Positions 23,779-36,600 of a DNA stretch of 64,000 nucleotides are shown in pieces (position 1 is the first letter of the stretch; each line of letters starts with the position of its first letter). The notes under the pieces were generated by a model that saw only the letters and a program-made list of their open reading frames with translations, was not told the DNA's origin and did no database searches. The translations under genes were made by a program, and so were the position numbers. This DNA comes from Nymphaea colorata (lineage: Eukaryota > Streptophyta > Magnoliopsida > Nymphaeales > Nymphaeaceae): assembly GCF_008831285.2 (NCBI RefSeq), contig NC_045142.1:9092713-9156712 (forward strand). The letters run 5' to 3'.

Positions 23779-23807
23779 CGATCGATCGATCGATCGAGGG
23801 AGAGAGA

Positions 23808-23866
<59 letters not shown>

Positions 23867-23907
23867 AGAAGAAGAAGAAGAAGAAGAAGAAGAAGAAGAA
23901 GAAGAAG
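23779..23907. repeat. Compound microsatellite (CGAT)n-(GA)n-(GAA)n
   Basis: About five CGAT units (23779-23797) are followed by a GA run (about 23812-23863) and a GAA run (23863-23907), some 360 bp past the WRKY stop codon. It is probably variable in length between individuals. Confidence 0.95.
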
Positions 23908-24870
23908 GAGGTTCACTGCTGAACTAATTACGGATGAAGGAGTGCACCCTGCTAATTTGGTAGCGTTCTAAATTTTAGATTCTTCTTCGCCTTGCATGGG
24001 AACAATGTCTCTGGCATGGAATATGAGAAACTTACGCATAAAAAGGATTCCTAAGGGGCACTCCCCACAGAACGAAGTGGGACCAATAAGGTCTCCTCGT
24101 TTCAGAAAACAATGGCGGATGTTCAAATGCTTTTTCAAACAAGCAATCAAGCCTGCTGTCGGTGAAGAAAAAGATAGACATTGAATACTAATGAAGACAA
24201 TGCACAATTAATACTTATCACTATCTGTTTTACATGAACAAAGCAATATTATTCAATAGCAAGAGAGTAAACAGATAATATAGTACGATCTTGATGCATT
24301 TGTAGCAATTTAATTACAGTTAAGTAACTCGGACTCTATAAAACAACAAAAAAAAACTTGTATATGAAACATAAATGAGAGGAGTGTACGACATGAAATT
24401 GGTCTTTCACTAAACAGTTAGACCGACTCATTCAATGTTCTTTTATATGGGGATGTTTCAAGGACGCGATATATTTACCTTGCTTATGAGGAGTAATTGC
24501 TTGTGCAGGTCATCTTACATATGTTTTGTGCCTACATTTAATAAATTAACATAGGTTTTTTAGTTTCTACCCTCTACATTCAAGCATTTTCTTGTTCATA
24601 CATCTTTAACCATTGATCACCATTTGGAACTTCGCCATTATGACTTTGGAGCATATCAATCTACTGCTGCCGAGCGAGCTAATTAAATGAATTGAACACG
24701 CCTGTCGCACATCATTAACAGACCCAGCTCTGACTCGCTTGGATAAGCTCATGCCCAGCCGAGACCAGTCCAAAGAGGACGACTTGATGAACTTAAATGC
24801 ACCATCTTTTATTGCGCCAAACAAGCTAAAGGTTCATATCATGAGCTACAAATAACTGTTGCAATTTTGG
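23908..24870. other. Intergenic stretch, nothing recognised
   Basis: Short frames at 23996-24184 (plus) and 24606-24824 (minus) have balanced composition but no family signature, so I do not call them genes. Confidence 0.35.
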
Positions 24871-25566
24871 CTAAACAAAAATGAATTGAAGGAAACAGAA
24901 ATGAACCAAGTTAGAGTAGTAGCTAGCTGGGCTCGTTAATTTAGCTGCCCATGCAATATTATTGGGGGTCTTATCCAGATTCCTTTTCCCTATAATGTGA
25001 TTCTTATCCAGTACTTCTTCTTTGTATCCATCAAATCCTTTTCGTTTACAGGATTTATGTAGTTTGGTCGCGTAAGGGAAAAATGGGAACTCTTCCTCGA
25101 TCGCCTGACCTACAGGAAGCAAACCTGGAAGAGTATATTTATTATCATAAAGAAAATCTGCAACCCTAATACACATGAGCTAGGTGAAAATCCAAGTTCA
25201 GCTATTTGCAGCTTGTCATAGTACGTATGTAGTATCTAACAACTTATACGACCTTGCAGAAGATCATTTTCTAAGCTTACGGGCTTCCACGTAATGGCAT
25301 CATAAAAATCATGAGTTCTCATCATGACCCTAATCTTTGTCTCTCGCTCTGTATGTTTTCGTGCTTGTGTCCATATCTATTAGTTTCAGCAACTCAGTAG
25401 GTTCCAGAGTTTTCCTGATGAACCTTTCAACATCTACCATGATCTTCATGATCACCCAGAAATTTCTGGCAAAAACATTCACAGCGCGCCGACAAGTTAT
25501 TCGGATCAGACTCAGAGAGCACTCACTTGTGAATGTGTGAGGTTTCAGAACAGTAAGTGAACCTGT
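24871..25566 (-). other. Possible exons of an unidentified minus-strand gene
   Basis: Two non-repetitive open stretches stand out. The first (about 25566-25333) follows a strong acceptor (TTTTCATTACAG) and encodes about 78 residues with a basic/hydrophobic helix-like part, ending in a stop after RARDKD. The second (about 25150-24930) encodes about 70 residues rich in charged amino acids (QAIEEEFPFFPY, YKEEVLDKNHIIG) and has acceptor-like sites (TTCCAG, TTGCAG) at its start. I do not recognise the protein and found no confident donor linking them. They could also be relics of a gene fragment carried by a transposon. Confidence 0.25.
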
Positions 25567-25599
25567 AATGAAAATATAACAGTTAGAACATATTAACAA

Positions 25600-28160
25600 A
25601 GCATTAATCGCAAATGAACTTGGAGAAGAAGATCAGGTGCATCTCAGAACTAGAAAGACTGATAACCAGGATTTTTCATTTTCAGCTTATCCTGACAGTT
25701 GTCAGTGACACTGGTCCATCTAGTTGAATTCAGTGTACAAATTAAACAATGAAAGAACTACAACGTCCATCGGTTCTTGAGAAATGTTTCACCACAACAT
25801 CCATGAAAACAGGCATATAAAGAGGCCCACAAGTGAATAAACTAAACAAAAGCATATGTAGAAGAAAGTGATTGCTCCATGCCAAGCCTTTGACAATCTT
25901 TGCTTCTTTAGGTCACAGCCCATTGCAATTGCGGCAGCCATACACAGGCCTGGGACCCACACATGTGCGAATGGCCGCTTTCCAGTATATGAAAACTAAT
26001 GGTCAAATGAATTATGTCTCAGTTGCGTATATATAAAATGCACCTCATTTGTGAAATAATCTCAAAAAAGTGTGTGTGTGTGTCTGTACTGTGTACAAGT
26101 GAAGTTTGGCATTTGTAAAGTGTGTCCTTGCAGCTAGTTGTAGAAACCGTGGAGAAGAACTGTTTGTTGCGATTGAAAATGAATCTCACTCAAAGTTTAG
26201 ACACTTCCAACGCTAAACATGGATCTTCAGCGACAATGATCGAAAATTGGTAGACCAAGTTTGTAACAGTAGACTCAAATGGATTGACCGAGTCATAAGT
26301 TGGGAGCTGTTGAGACTTGAGACTGTGCTCATAATCGCTCATTAGTACAGATTGATTAGAAAACAGAAGTTACAGTACTTTGACAGGAGCATGGTCATCT
26401 ACAGTATCTTACCGAATGAATGCTACCAAATGAGGTGGTCAATGGCGTTTCAATGGAGTTAGTTTGCACTTTTTTGTTAATGATAACTCAAAGCTTATAT
26501 GTGTCACAAATTAGTTAAGCATCAAAGAGAAAAGGAAGATTCGGTCAAGACTTTTGGCACGTTGATCACCTTCAATACTGATTGGGTGTTTGCAACATAC
26601 TATGCATAGGCTGGCTGGATCTGCCATTAATAACTATAGCAGATGGATAACTAAGAGAACTGATGGATTTTTATGCACGATTGAAGTCGAAAGACTAGAG
26701 CAGGGAGCGATAAGTGGCCACAACCAGAACAAGTTGTCAGTTGAAGCTAGAATAACAATTTTGGTTTGATGTTGAATATTTATTTGTGTTCATGATACAG
26801 AAACATGCACCACACTTAGAAAATCAAGGTGAAAAACAAAATTCAGAACTAGCAAATCGACTGACTTTGTACTTGAATCATAATTTTTCCATGCCTACGG
26901 AGAATATTTAGTTTAATCTGCTAGCAACCTCTGAATATAAATTTTCTATGCCCAAAGGAACTTGATTTGCTTTTGTTTCTACAAGCTAGCCTTTGCTTGT
27001 GAATTTCATTTGGAATAATCAACCTTCTCTCTTATTGGAACCTGCAACAGGCAAATATGTGGTGCCTCCATGCATGGCACTGCAAACAGCAGCAAGCTAA
27101 TGATGCCATTCCTTTCCAGCTTACGTTTTGGACCCAAAAGTATGGACTACTGAAATCTTCAGAGCATAGCAGATATTTGTAGAAATCGAATCTGCAACTG
27201 ATACAACCGGCTCAAATCAAAACAAGGCCAACTCTCTGAACAATTTTTAAAATAATTTTCAAGCAAATGAGATGATTTGGCAAAAAAAAAAAAGAAGGAA
27301 AATTTCATGTAGCAGTGCAATTGCATCAAGAAACTTGCCATCATGTATATATATATATAATATATATTATGTATAGAAGAAACGGTGAAAAGATGATACA
27401 TAATGACATCGATCTTTCTTTCTCAATGAAGAGAATTCCTGTTCTCGTCATCATCACCATCAGTACGTTGCGGAACCAATGGGCCTGTGCTTCTCACTTT
27501 TACATGTTACGGAATGTGGATGACCAATGGAAAATTCATGGTGCTGCCGGTCGTCGCGTAGTGCCCGCAGTTTGGAGCATCCGCCCTGCCGTGAACCTTC
27601 CTCGACGTACCGATAGTCCTTTTAAGGTGATGTAAAAGGGATGATGTGCAGAACAGTTCGGGGGAGGGAAGGGTGTGCATACCTTAATTAATTAAATGTA
27701 GCAGTGGGTGCACGTATTTTCTCTACCACCGAAGCTAGATCAGTTAATCTGCCTATAAACCTGCAAACGCTAGTCGCTAGCTGCTTCAGAATCCTCATAA
27801 TTTTTTGTGGTACAAACTAACTCTTTGGCTGCATAAAAATGGAAATCAAATATTAGATTTCTTCATCATCATATCTTTCCTAGCTTTCCTTATGTATTGT
27901 AATCGAGCAGGCGCCACGGGCAAGTCCTAGTTAAGGCACATATTGCGGTTTTCTATGAGGTTGAACTTAAACCATTCAGATTAAGGAATGGTAAGAGTAG
28001 ATACATAAATAATACCCGCCTTACACAGTTACACTAATGCCTTAAAGTCATAGAAAATGTCAAGAAATTACCAGTGTATGATGATCCATTTAAATATGGG
28101 CTTCAGTTCACACCATTATGCAATCATACTTGGGGCATGGCTTCGATTCGACTAAATCAG
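25600..28160. other. Intergenic stretch, no recognised gene
   Basis: Mostly non-repetitive, AT-rich DNA. A locally GC-richer patch at 27470-27640 carries an open frame (in-frame ATG 27426 to the stop at 27635) with a hydrophobic start; it has no recognised family. Confidence 0.35.
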
Positions 28161-28168
28161 ACATTTCA

Positions 28169-28171
28169 ATA

Positions 28172-28219
<48 letters not shown>
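28169..28219. repeat. (TA)n microsatellite
   Basis: TA run with one interruption near 28178. Confidence 0.95.
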
Positions 28220-28222
<3 letters not shown>

Positions 28223-28436
28223 GAAAATATATGTAATCTTGTGTAAAATTTTCAAATATAAAAGGAAAACCATCTACATTCTTGCATTCAAAAGAAATAA
28301 GAAAAGGAGAACTTGGTACTGCTGCCAAAGAGAATTTTGTCCAGACTACATAAACCTTACTGATCTGTCATGTCATAATTTGCCGTGTTCCTTGTTTTTA
28401 ATGCGGAGACCTATGTAGATCGACATGTAAATTTAA

Positions 28437-28546
28437 GGGGGTGATTGATAACAAAAACGTTATGCTCCTCTAAAGATTGGGTCAAATTCATAAAACATTG
28501 AAACATTGAGTTTCAAAAAATACAATGTTTTTATTACCAAGCACCC
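28437..28546. mobile_element. MITE of about 110 bp with GGGTG(A/C)TTG(A/G)TAA ends
   Basis: The left end GGGGGTGATTGATAACAAAA and the reverse complement of the right end ACGGGTGCTTGGTAATAAAA match at most positions, giving a terminal inverted repeat of about 24 bp around a short non-coding core. This pattern is common among hAT-type MITEs of plants. I did not find a clear target duplication. Confidence 0.6.
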
Positions 28547-28559
28547 GTTTGAGGCTGCA

Positions 28560-30105
28560 AAGATAGGGAATGAAGGAAGGAATCTCTCTCCTTTACTGCT
28601 AAATTAGTAAAAATGGTAAAGCAGATCGAGAGCATGCGCTTTAGCCAACTTGCTAATACGGAAAGCAACAGCGAAAACGACGTTGTGCATATCCCCTTGG
28701 TTTCATGATCGACATGCTTTCCACTCATTTCTCCTCTTCCAACTCATTAAATGCCATTAAAGTAGTGGTGCCGTATCTCTAATATAAAAGTTTTACTAGG
28801 TTAGCTCTTAACTTTCTTTTCAAATAAATAAAGAAAAAGGTTTATGACATAAAATTGTACGGTTAAATATAAAATTTCCTTTTTCCTTTGTCTGTTTCAC
28901 TCGACTAGTTAATTAAGAGTAATTAATATAGGTAAAATAAGGGCTATGGTAATATTTTCGGCCAAACTTATTCTAATAGTAAATAGACGCAGGTAACTAT
29001 TGAATTCTACAACTCGACATAAAAATTAAGTACATTAGCGTCCACAGGAGCAGCGACCTAATGTGCCCGAGGGTGGTAGAATTGGTCACCAGCCTTTGGA
29101 AGTTCAATGTCAATATAATTTCTTATTGGCTCGTATTGGTCGACGTGCATAATTTCATTGAAAAAACAGATCAAAAGGCTCAATAGGGTCCCTTGCGAGT
29201 GTTGTCCGATTTCATTGAAACATTTATCTTTAAAATTTTCTAAATGACCAGACTCTCATATACAAGATTTTGATTGGGATCATCTAGAAGTCAATTTTAA
29301 AGAGATCAGATAGTGTTACAAATATACAAATATAAAAACAAGAGTGCAAAATACATTTCAAAAGAACAAAGAGAGAAAAATGCAAATGGAAGGAAACAAA
29401 TGAATTTGAAACTTCTTGTCTTTTTTTGGGTATTTCAAATTTTGGAAAACACACCTTGCCTTTTATATTTACAACCCAATGTTGATTTTTTTCAAATTGA
29501 ATTAGGCCCATCAAGTTTGGTATACAAGTCAGCCATACATGGATATGCCTTAGTTGACATAAGGGTTGATCAAATCCATCGGATCCGAATCATATCTAGC
29601 ACATTAAAAATTGACAAAAATCCTCAAACCTTAGGTTTCATCAATTAATATCGTTTATATATATAATAACAAAATGAACGCATATGAAAGTCAGTGACGT
29701 AGTGACGTTTCATTCTTTTTGAGGACAGACAAAATCAAATTTTTTGGAGAGAGAGAGAGAGAGAGAGAGAACTTACTTGCATTAAATGAAACTCAAACAT
29801 CTAAAGTGTAATGCATGAAAGGGTACAGCCTGAAAAAGAAGACACAACAATAAAAAATAAAAAACAAGAAGTAGAGAAGCAGCCAGAAACAATATCTACG
29901 AAATCAAAATGCGGACCACGAAAGAAGACGTCATTGCGAGTGATCCAAATCTGCCACTAAAAGATACATTAGTATATATGCCAAAGAAATCACCAACACT
30001 TAGACTTGCAAAGGGCCGGCGGTCCATGGAGAAAATCACATACAAAAGAAAGAAGATGAAGAAACAACTGGAGCAGGAGAATAGTAAAAAGCACGAAAAA
30101 GTCGT
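28560..30105. other. Intergenic stretch with a (GA) run
   Basis: (GA)n at 29748-29770. A short lysine-rich open frame (29909-30118) looks like chance coding of A-rich DNA. Confidence 0.35.
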
Positions 30106-30109
30106 TGGG

Positions 30110-30262
30110 CTTCGTTAGAAGTGGACATCGGGCCGAGTACCTAATCGGTGCCTGGTAACCAACTCGATCGGGCCTGGGTTCGAGCCCGAAAAAGCTGGCT
30201 CAAGCCCAACTCTTATCAGACTAGGCCAGGCAGGGCCGGCCCGATGCCCAGGCCTAGACCTC
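30110..30262. repeat. Word-repeat element fragment: GGGCC / CGGGCCTGGG type
   Basis: The words CGGGCC, GCCCGA, GGCCAGGC and CCCGATGCCCAGGC recur in both orientations. It resembles the element at 54540-54800 but only one end is apparent. Confidence 0.45.
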
Positions 30263-31120
30263 TTGACAGTCCCAAAACAAGTGACAAGAACTTTCAAAAG
30301 CCTGTTCAAAAAGAACACAATGAATAGCAAGGAGTAAACCCCATGCTTGCAAATTGACTTGAGTCTGAACTTTATCTTGTTAGACAAACCAAGCATGAAG
30401 GCAGATCTGAGGTGGTGGGTGAGGAGGCCACAAGAAAACCTTGAGTTGCTGGAAATTTCCAAAATACTGAAAACCCAAAGCCATGACTCTTTCGAGGGTC
30501 GTTAATTTTGAAGGATGAAGTTGCTGGAAATTTCGCAACCAAGCAATACCTCAAACACTCTTTTCCAAACTTTCCTCGTCTATTTATTTAAAGATTCAAT
30601 AGCACTTGCATTGATCTTATGACTTTCTGACTGTTCCGCATCAACACGACACTCTGATTGCTGCTAACTCTTCTCAGAGGTGATGATGGTAGCCATGCAC
30701 TTTCTAGGAAACTTCATTCCCTTCCTACTTGAAACATCAACGGAACCTAAGTTGTCATGAAAAAAAGTAAAATTTTTCTTGATATCAACTTAATTGCCCT
30801 TCTTCACTTTCCAATAACCACTTACAAAATCGAATAAAGAGTGATATAAACAAAAGATTGCAACTGATTCTCAAGTTAATAAAAGCTCACTTCAAACCCT
30901 GAGTGGACAGTCTTTTTTTTTTACCAAAGATAGTCATTATGAAATTGTGAAAAACGGCTATTTATTTGAAATTATAAACAAAAAATAGCCTGCAAAAGAA
31001 AAATTTCCTCCTATTTTCCTATCTACGTGCCTGTTGATTCATTCCCCTCACCCTCACCCGCAAACGAGATTTGGATGTTTGAAATTGAGCCGGGCACTGA
31101 CGTAAGAAGTGAGGAGAACA
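30263..31120. other. Intergenic stretch, nothing recognised
   Basis: AT-rich; no gene, repeat boundary or regulatory site that I can support. Confidence 0.35.
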
Positions 31121-31122
31121 AC

Positions 31123-31300
31123 CTAGGGGCAGAGTTAGGATTTTTTTATGAAGATGACCGAATTAATAGTTCAAAATTTTGATAGGCTGAAATATCATTT
31201 TTAAAATTTTTTATATAAGATAAATAATATTTTATAAAATTTACATGTAAATTATTTTTTTTGAAGAGGCGCCAAGGCTTCCCTATGCCCAAGCTTGAAT
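31123..31300 (-). mobile_element. CAGGGGTGGAGC-family MITE, inverted copy
   Basis: It opens with CCTAGGGGCAGAGTTAGGAT, the inverse of the right end at 3278, and carries the palindrome AATTTACATGTAAATT at 31238-31253. The far end is decayed. Confidence 0.5.
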
Positions 31301-31390
31301 GAGGTCGATTTCCAGCTTGATTTGGACATAAACTTCTCCATTTGGTTGTAGTAGTGTTCCTCTTTTAGTCATGCATGTTCCCTTTTTTTT

Positions 31391-31410
31391 CTCTCTCTCT
31401 TTCTCTCTCT

Positions 31411-31441
<31 letters not shown>
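31391..31441. repeat. (CT)n-(TA)n microsatellite
   Basis: CT run followed directly by a TA run of about 28 bases. Confidence 0.95.
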
Positions 31442-31444
<3 letters not shown>

Positions 31445-31865
31445 CAAATGAATGGTTAAAAAAAAAAAAGAAATAAAATGTAAATTAATATTAAATAATA
31501 AAAATGTCCATCACCTTGTTTTCCTTATTTTTTTGTTGAACCGTCCATCATGTTGGATGGAAGCATATTATAAGTTTTGATGACTTTAAATTCAAATTAT
31601 ATATATATATATACACGTCCCTTTTATATCAGTTTTATGGATTATGGGACTGGTACGCTCCACAAGGAGCCTCCATTCTTTAATATAGAAAAAAAAAAAA
31701 AAGAACAAGGGAATCTGGCCCTCTGTTAGCAATGTCTTTTCTAGTGTCATTAGAACCATGGAGGGGAGGGGAGGGGAGGCGACAGCCCTTCCAACTCCCC
31801 CCACCCCCTCCGCCACCAGCACAAGCTTCAATGGCGTCATTCTAATTGACTCAAGGGGATAGTGT

Positions 31866-31933
<68 letters not shown>
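31866..31933. repeat. (CT)n-(AT)n microsatellite
   Basis: CT run (31866-31890) followed by an AT run (31891-31933), the same arrangement as at 31391. Confidence 0.95.
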
Positions 31934-31937
<4 letters not shown>

Positions 31938-31939
31938 GT

Positions 31940-33050
31940 TTTTTTTATTATTGTATTTTGGTCCTTTGTATCAATTAATCCAACCTTAAGTTAGCGACAG
32001 ACTAAGTTACCGGGCGAATGGTGTTTATAATTAATTAATGATGCAAAACTTAGTTATCTTTCTAATAATTAATATGTTGTGTTTTCAATATTGCGAATTC
32101 ATTAGGCATGTTTATGAAAATTTTTCGCTAGAAAAGTTGTGAACCATTTTTTATTAGTTGACAAACATCAGGCTGCCGATTAAAATAGACTTTGTAAAAA
32201 ATTTGCTTTTTACAAACATTTTTTTAATCCTGTAATTGTGGACATATTAGTAATTGTCTAGGATTCTTAGTTCATGATGCCTCCGATCGACGTTTGGGAC
32301 GCCATTTGGCTTTCCCGACGTCCTCGAGTTTGTATGAATCTGTGGTAACCATATGGATGAATTAGAAATGACATTAAAAAAAATGGAACTTGAAAATTTA
32401 TGTACAGATCAGACTTGATGAAATAAAAAAAATGTTTCAGCTGGTAATGAAATTTTTAATTCCTAGTACAATTAAATATTTTGAGTTCATAACCATTATT
32501 TAAATAATTAAAATAGCTTTGTCCGAAAAGGTTTTTTCTCTCTTACTTGTATATATAAAATTGATGGATGAAGTGATTGGTAAAAACCCAATCACTTAAG
32601 TCATGATAACAACCATGCCCTCTAATTTTTGCTTAAAAATTATTTTAAAAAATGTAAACATCTTAATATATTTATGAAAGCTATTTTGATATAGTAGTTT
32701 TTCTGAAAAATGTGGATATTTTTATTATCAACATGTTGATGGCATGAGGGCCATTCATTTTTTTACTATAAAAACACGATTAAACTTTAACAAATCATCA
32801 ACTTAATATATGTTTGCATCAACACGTTCAAAACATTTTAAATATAAAAAATAAAACGTTTAATTTTTATTCTTGACCAAAGTGTTTGGTTTCTACCAAT
32901 TTCTTGATGGATGATTGATTGTTGGAGTACAAAGTTAAAAAATTTGTAGCCAAAAACGACTATAAATCATCGTTAAAGCTAGTGGCTAAAGTTTAAATAG
33001 TCATATATAGCAAAAAAAACCATAAAGCATTCTGACTCAACCTAAGTGGA
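31940..33050. other. AT-rich intergenic stretch
   Basis: No gene or repeat boundary recognised. Confidence 0.4.
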
Positions 33051-33059
33051 TGCTAGACC

Positions 33060-33395
33060 AAGGATAGGGGCCGAACAAGAGCTTTAGCACCACCTTAATT
33101 TTTTAAAAATTTATATGAAAATTTTAAAAAATTTCACTTATTTTATAAAAAATATTGAAAAATGATATTTTTGCTTTAATTAAAATTTAGAAACTTTAAT
33201 TTTGTCTCCCTCATAATGCTAGACCAAGGTAGGGGCCGAACAAGAGCCTTAGCCGTACCTTAATTTTCTAAAAATTTATATGAAAATTTCACTTGTTCTA
33301 TACAAAGATTTAAAAAAATGATATTTCACCTTTCATTAAAAAATTTAGAAACTTTAATTTTGTCCCTCTCATACAAATTTTTTTGAGTTCGTCCA
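33060..33395 (+). mobile_element. Tandem pair of decayed CAGGGGTGGAGC-family copies
   Basis: The string GCTAGACCAAGG(AT)AGGGGCCGAACAAGAGC occurs at 33051 and again near 33221, each followed by the family's AT core and TTTAGAAACTTTAATTTTGTC. The element is therefore duplicated head to tail with a period of about 170 bp. Confidence 0.55.
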
Positions 33396-33895
33396 TAAGT
33401 AAGACCCGAACGAACTTACTTAATTCAAATTCAAAGGGTAATCTATTTACCCTTTGAATGGGCTCTTTTGTGAAAGGGCCGCCAATGCGTTGCTGTCAAC
33501 TTCAAGGCCGATGGATGGAGACCCATCAAGCCCAAGCAGTTATGATGAGCTAAACAACTCTACTGTGGAGAACGTCACCAGCCATCCGCAGCCACCCACC
33601 CTGCTTCTGTCTCCGGCAATCTCCCCCAAGGGAAAGTGATTGGTAAATGCACCAAACCCTTCTTCCAAGGAACCTAATACGGAACGGGACAAAAACCCTA
33701 TTAATGAGAGACACCAAAACCATGCAAGTTATGCTTTCAAAAAGAAAAAGAATGATGATATTTCCTGTGGCTTTCCTCTTTCTCTTTAGAGTCTAAAAGA
33801 AAAGGAGATCCTTCTAATCTTTCTCAACATCACCAACAAGAATATTTCATGAGAAACGAAGAAGAGACATGCTTTATCTTGCACTCCATGTCCGA

Positions 33896-33898
<3 letters not shown>

Positions 33899-33940
<42 letters not shown>

Positions 33941-33962
33941 AGAGAGAGAGAGAGAGAGAGAG
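33899..33962. repeat. (TA)20-(AG)12 microsatellite
   Basis: TA run (33899-33938) followed by an AG run; absent from the related unit at 37323. Confidence 0.95.
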
Positions 33963-33996
33963 TTCTCCATCTGCCTTTTCATTAACAAGTTGGCTG

Positions 33997-34262
33997 TGTT
34001 AAACGAATGACCAGATGGGTTTGGAGCTTGGTCCAGATCCAAACCCTTCAAGTTATTAGGCGCCTTGCATTTATTTTCGTTAATAGCATCTGATGTAATT
34101 TGTTATTCTTTTTTGTGGACATTTTTTTCACCCTCTTCTGTATTTGACTTCTGTGAATATTAAGCAGTTAGGGTTGAGACTGCCGTGAGTTTTAACGCAG
34201 TCATCTTCCTTCTCTCCTTTTGTCTTCTTCTTCTTCATTGTCTGTTAGGTGAAACTATATGA
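33997..34262 (+). repeat. 5' LTR of copia element 1
   Basis: Starts TGTTAAACG; the end is set by the primer binding site. It aligns with 36893-37169. Confidence 0.8.
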
Positions 34263-34264
34263 TA

Positions 34265-34276
34265 TGGTATCAGAGT
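34265..34276 (+). other. Primer binding site of copia element 1
   Basis: TGGTATCAGAGT is complementary to the 3' end of initiator tRNA-Met (usual form TGGTATCAGAGC) with one mismatch. Confidence 0.88.
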
Positions 34277-34319
34277 AGGGGTTTGGCGACGTCTCCATAA
34301 GGAATGCTCAGACAGATCT

Positions 34320-34980
34320 GAACTATGTTTCCTGGAAAAATATCTCCTTCTCAAATTATATTTTCTACTCTTCCTTTTTCTAGGACTTCCCATCCTAAGT
34401 CATATTCTCTGTTCTTCGTCTCTTTCTACGTCTTCCCCATCTGTTCTGATTTTCTTTTCTCCCCTATATGCCTTCATCAGAATCGACTCGTAAAATATAA
34501 AATAAAGAAAAAGGAAGGAAAATCAATGACGTGTTCTTTTGAGAAGTGCTGAAATAGTTGTTCTTTTCTACCTTATACATTTCTTTCTTGGCCTCTCTGT
34601 CTCACGTTCATACCTTATACATTCTGCCCTGTTTTCCATCCTGATTGCAGCATTATATTCTGCCTTCTCCTTTGATTACAGCATACATCAACCACGTGAC
34701 TTGAAGTTCATTATATTCTGTGCCGTTTGTCTGCTGCTTTTGCATAGTTTTATGTTCTGCGCTCAGTGGCTCGGTAGCCAAAAACAAAAAATGTCGAGCA
34801 TTCTAGTTCTGATTCTCTAACATTGGGCAAAACTCGGATAGTCAGCTTCATTAAAAAAAAAAGGGAAAAAAGGCAGCCGATTGTCTCATTTGTTGACGGC
34901 ATAAGGATATCTTTCACTTGTTCATTCATGGATCCTACTTCTAATAATGACATTAGGTTCGTGAGCCAATTTGTTCTCAA
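34320..34980 (+). other. Leader region of copia element 1
   Basis: Sequence between the primer site and gag. Open frames here (34325-34552, 34539-34820) have no retroviral motif and are probably untranslated leader. Confidence 0.4.
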
Positions 34981-35545
34981 AAGCTTACCCATATCAATTA
35001 TCTGACATGGAAACAACAAATAGTTCCTTTATAGGAGCCATGACCTGTTTGAGCATCTAGATAAAACTTCCCTTGCCCTGCCGCAGTTCATCTTTTAGGA
35101 GGTTAAGAATGACAAAGAAGAGTCATCTAGTACGAAAAAGCGAAATTCAAAATATATTAAGTGGATGAAGAGTGATCAATCTCTCAGAGCTTACATTACT
35201 TTCACTCTTTTAGATGAGGTATTTGCTACTATTTCAGATAATTTTAGTGCAGCGGAGTTGGGAGACATACTTGCACACACATATTTTCAGGTTTCAAAGG
35301 CAGAGTTTTACAATTAAAGTGAGAATTTCAGAATTTCAAAAAGTGATCAAAATTTATTATGGAATATTTGGCTCAAATGAAGAAAATCACAGATCAGCTT
35401 GCCATAATTGAGAAGAGTATGATGTATTTTGTACTGCTCTGGAGGTTCTTCCTACTCTTCCCTGCTTTGAAGCACTCAATGCTAAACTTCTTCACCATGA
35501 GATGAGTAGGAATCAAATGTTAGAGACTAGTGATGAAGCATTGAA
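34981..35545 (+). pseudogene. Copia element 1 gag remnant
   Basis: Contains KLTHINYLTWKQQIVPL at the start, a middle region of the SLRAYITFTLLDEV type, and EYDVFCTALEVLPTLP near 35410-35460, all typical of plant copia gag in the usual order, with several stops and frame changes. It ends abruptly in the reverse transcriptase junction; no CCHC knuckle is present. Confidence 0.7.
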
Positions 35546-36600
35546 AGGTATAAAGCCTTGTTGGTAGCTAGAGACTTCACACAATAATTTGGACAAGACT
35601 ATAATGAGACTTTAGTTCGGCGGTGAAAATGGCACAATTTGTATCGCCATCTCCTTGGCAGTTGTTCATGGTTGGAAGCTTAGCCAACTAGATTTTAAAA
35701 ATACATTATTGCATGCATACTTGAAATCAGAGGAGCACATGGGACATCCACCATGATATACAGAGAAGGACCCTGCAAATTGATTATGTAAGCTCTGCAA
35801 GTCTCTTTATGAGTTAAAGCACACTTTTCGATCGTGGTTTGATAGTTTTTTCTAACAAATTCAACGATGTGGTTTCCATAGAAGTGCTCTTGATCATTCT
35901 CTATTTATTTATCAGAATAAGAACATCTCCACTTGGTTTCTCATATATGTTGATGATATTGTTGTCACTGAGAATTGTGACAGCCATATTTGTTAAGTAA
36001 AGACGATTTTGTTGAGAAGTTTTAAAATGAAAGTTTTATGAGAAATAAGATATTTGATTGGTAAGGAGGTTGGCTAATGACAAGATACCTTGGCATGGAC
36101 ACAACAGAAATGCGCTCTAGTTCTCTTGAGCATAAGCATGACAGGTTCCAAACTTGTCAGCACTCCTAATGTACTAAATCAAAAGTTGAACTCGAAAGAA
36201 GGGAATCTGGATCATGATCCTAAAAGGTATCATAGCATTGTTGACATGTTACAATATCTTACCTTCACTCAGCCATACATTATACATTATGTGAATCAAG
36301 TGTCGCAATTCATGCATGCTCCTCAAGCCAGTCACAAGGATGCTATTAAATGAATCTTAAGATAACTAAAAGAAACCATTGGAGATGGTTTTGTCTACTG
36401 CAAAATCATTCTTCTTTTGAAAATCAAGAGCTAATCATAGGCACAGATACAGACTGAGTAGAAGATCCATATGAGATGAGATCAGTTTCAAGCTATTGTG
36501 TTTTTATTGGAAGAAATGTTGTTACTCGGAGCAATAAAAAACAGAAGGCTATAGCTCAATCTAGTACTGAAGCTGAATATAGGTCTATGGCAACAGGGAC
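35546..36600 (+). pseudogene. Copia element 1 reverse transcriptase and RNase H remnant
   Basis: RT motifs in order: RYKALLVARDFTQ, FGQDYNETL, HGWKLSQLDFKNTLLHAYL, and the catalytic YVDD (35946-35957, intact). Then DPKRYHSIVDMLQYLTFTQP (36219 onward) and RNase H SSTEAEYRSMA near 36570. Stops occur within the first motifs, for example TAA after RDFTQ. Confidence 0.85.

Noticed and set aside
23614-23971. Open frames with poly-Leu/Ser, poly-Arg/Glu on both strands
   Set aside because: They are translations of the GA and GAA microsatellite after the WRKY gene.
24606-24824. 72-codon minus-strand open frame as a gene
   Set aside because: No motif, no convincing splice link to the stretches at 24871-25566.
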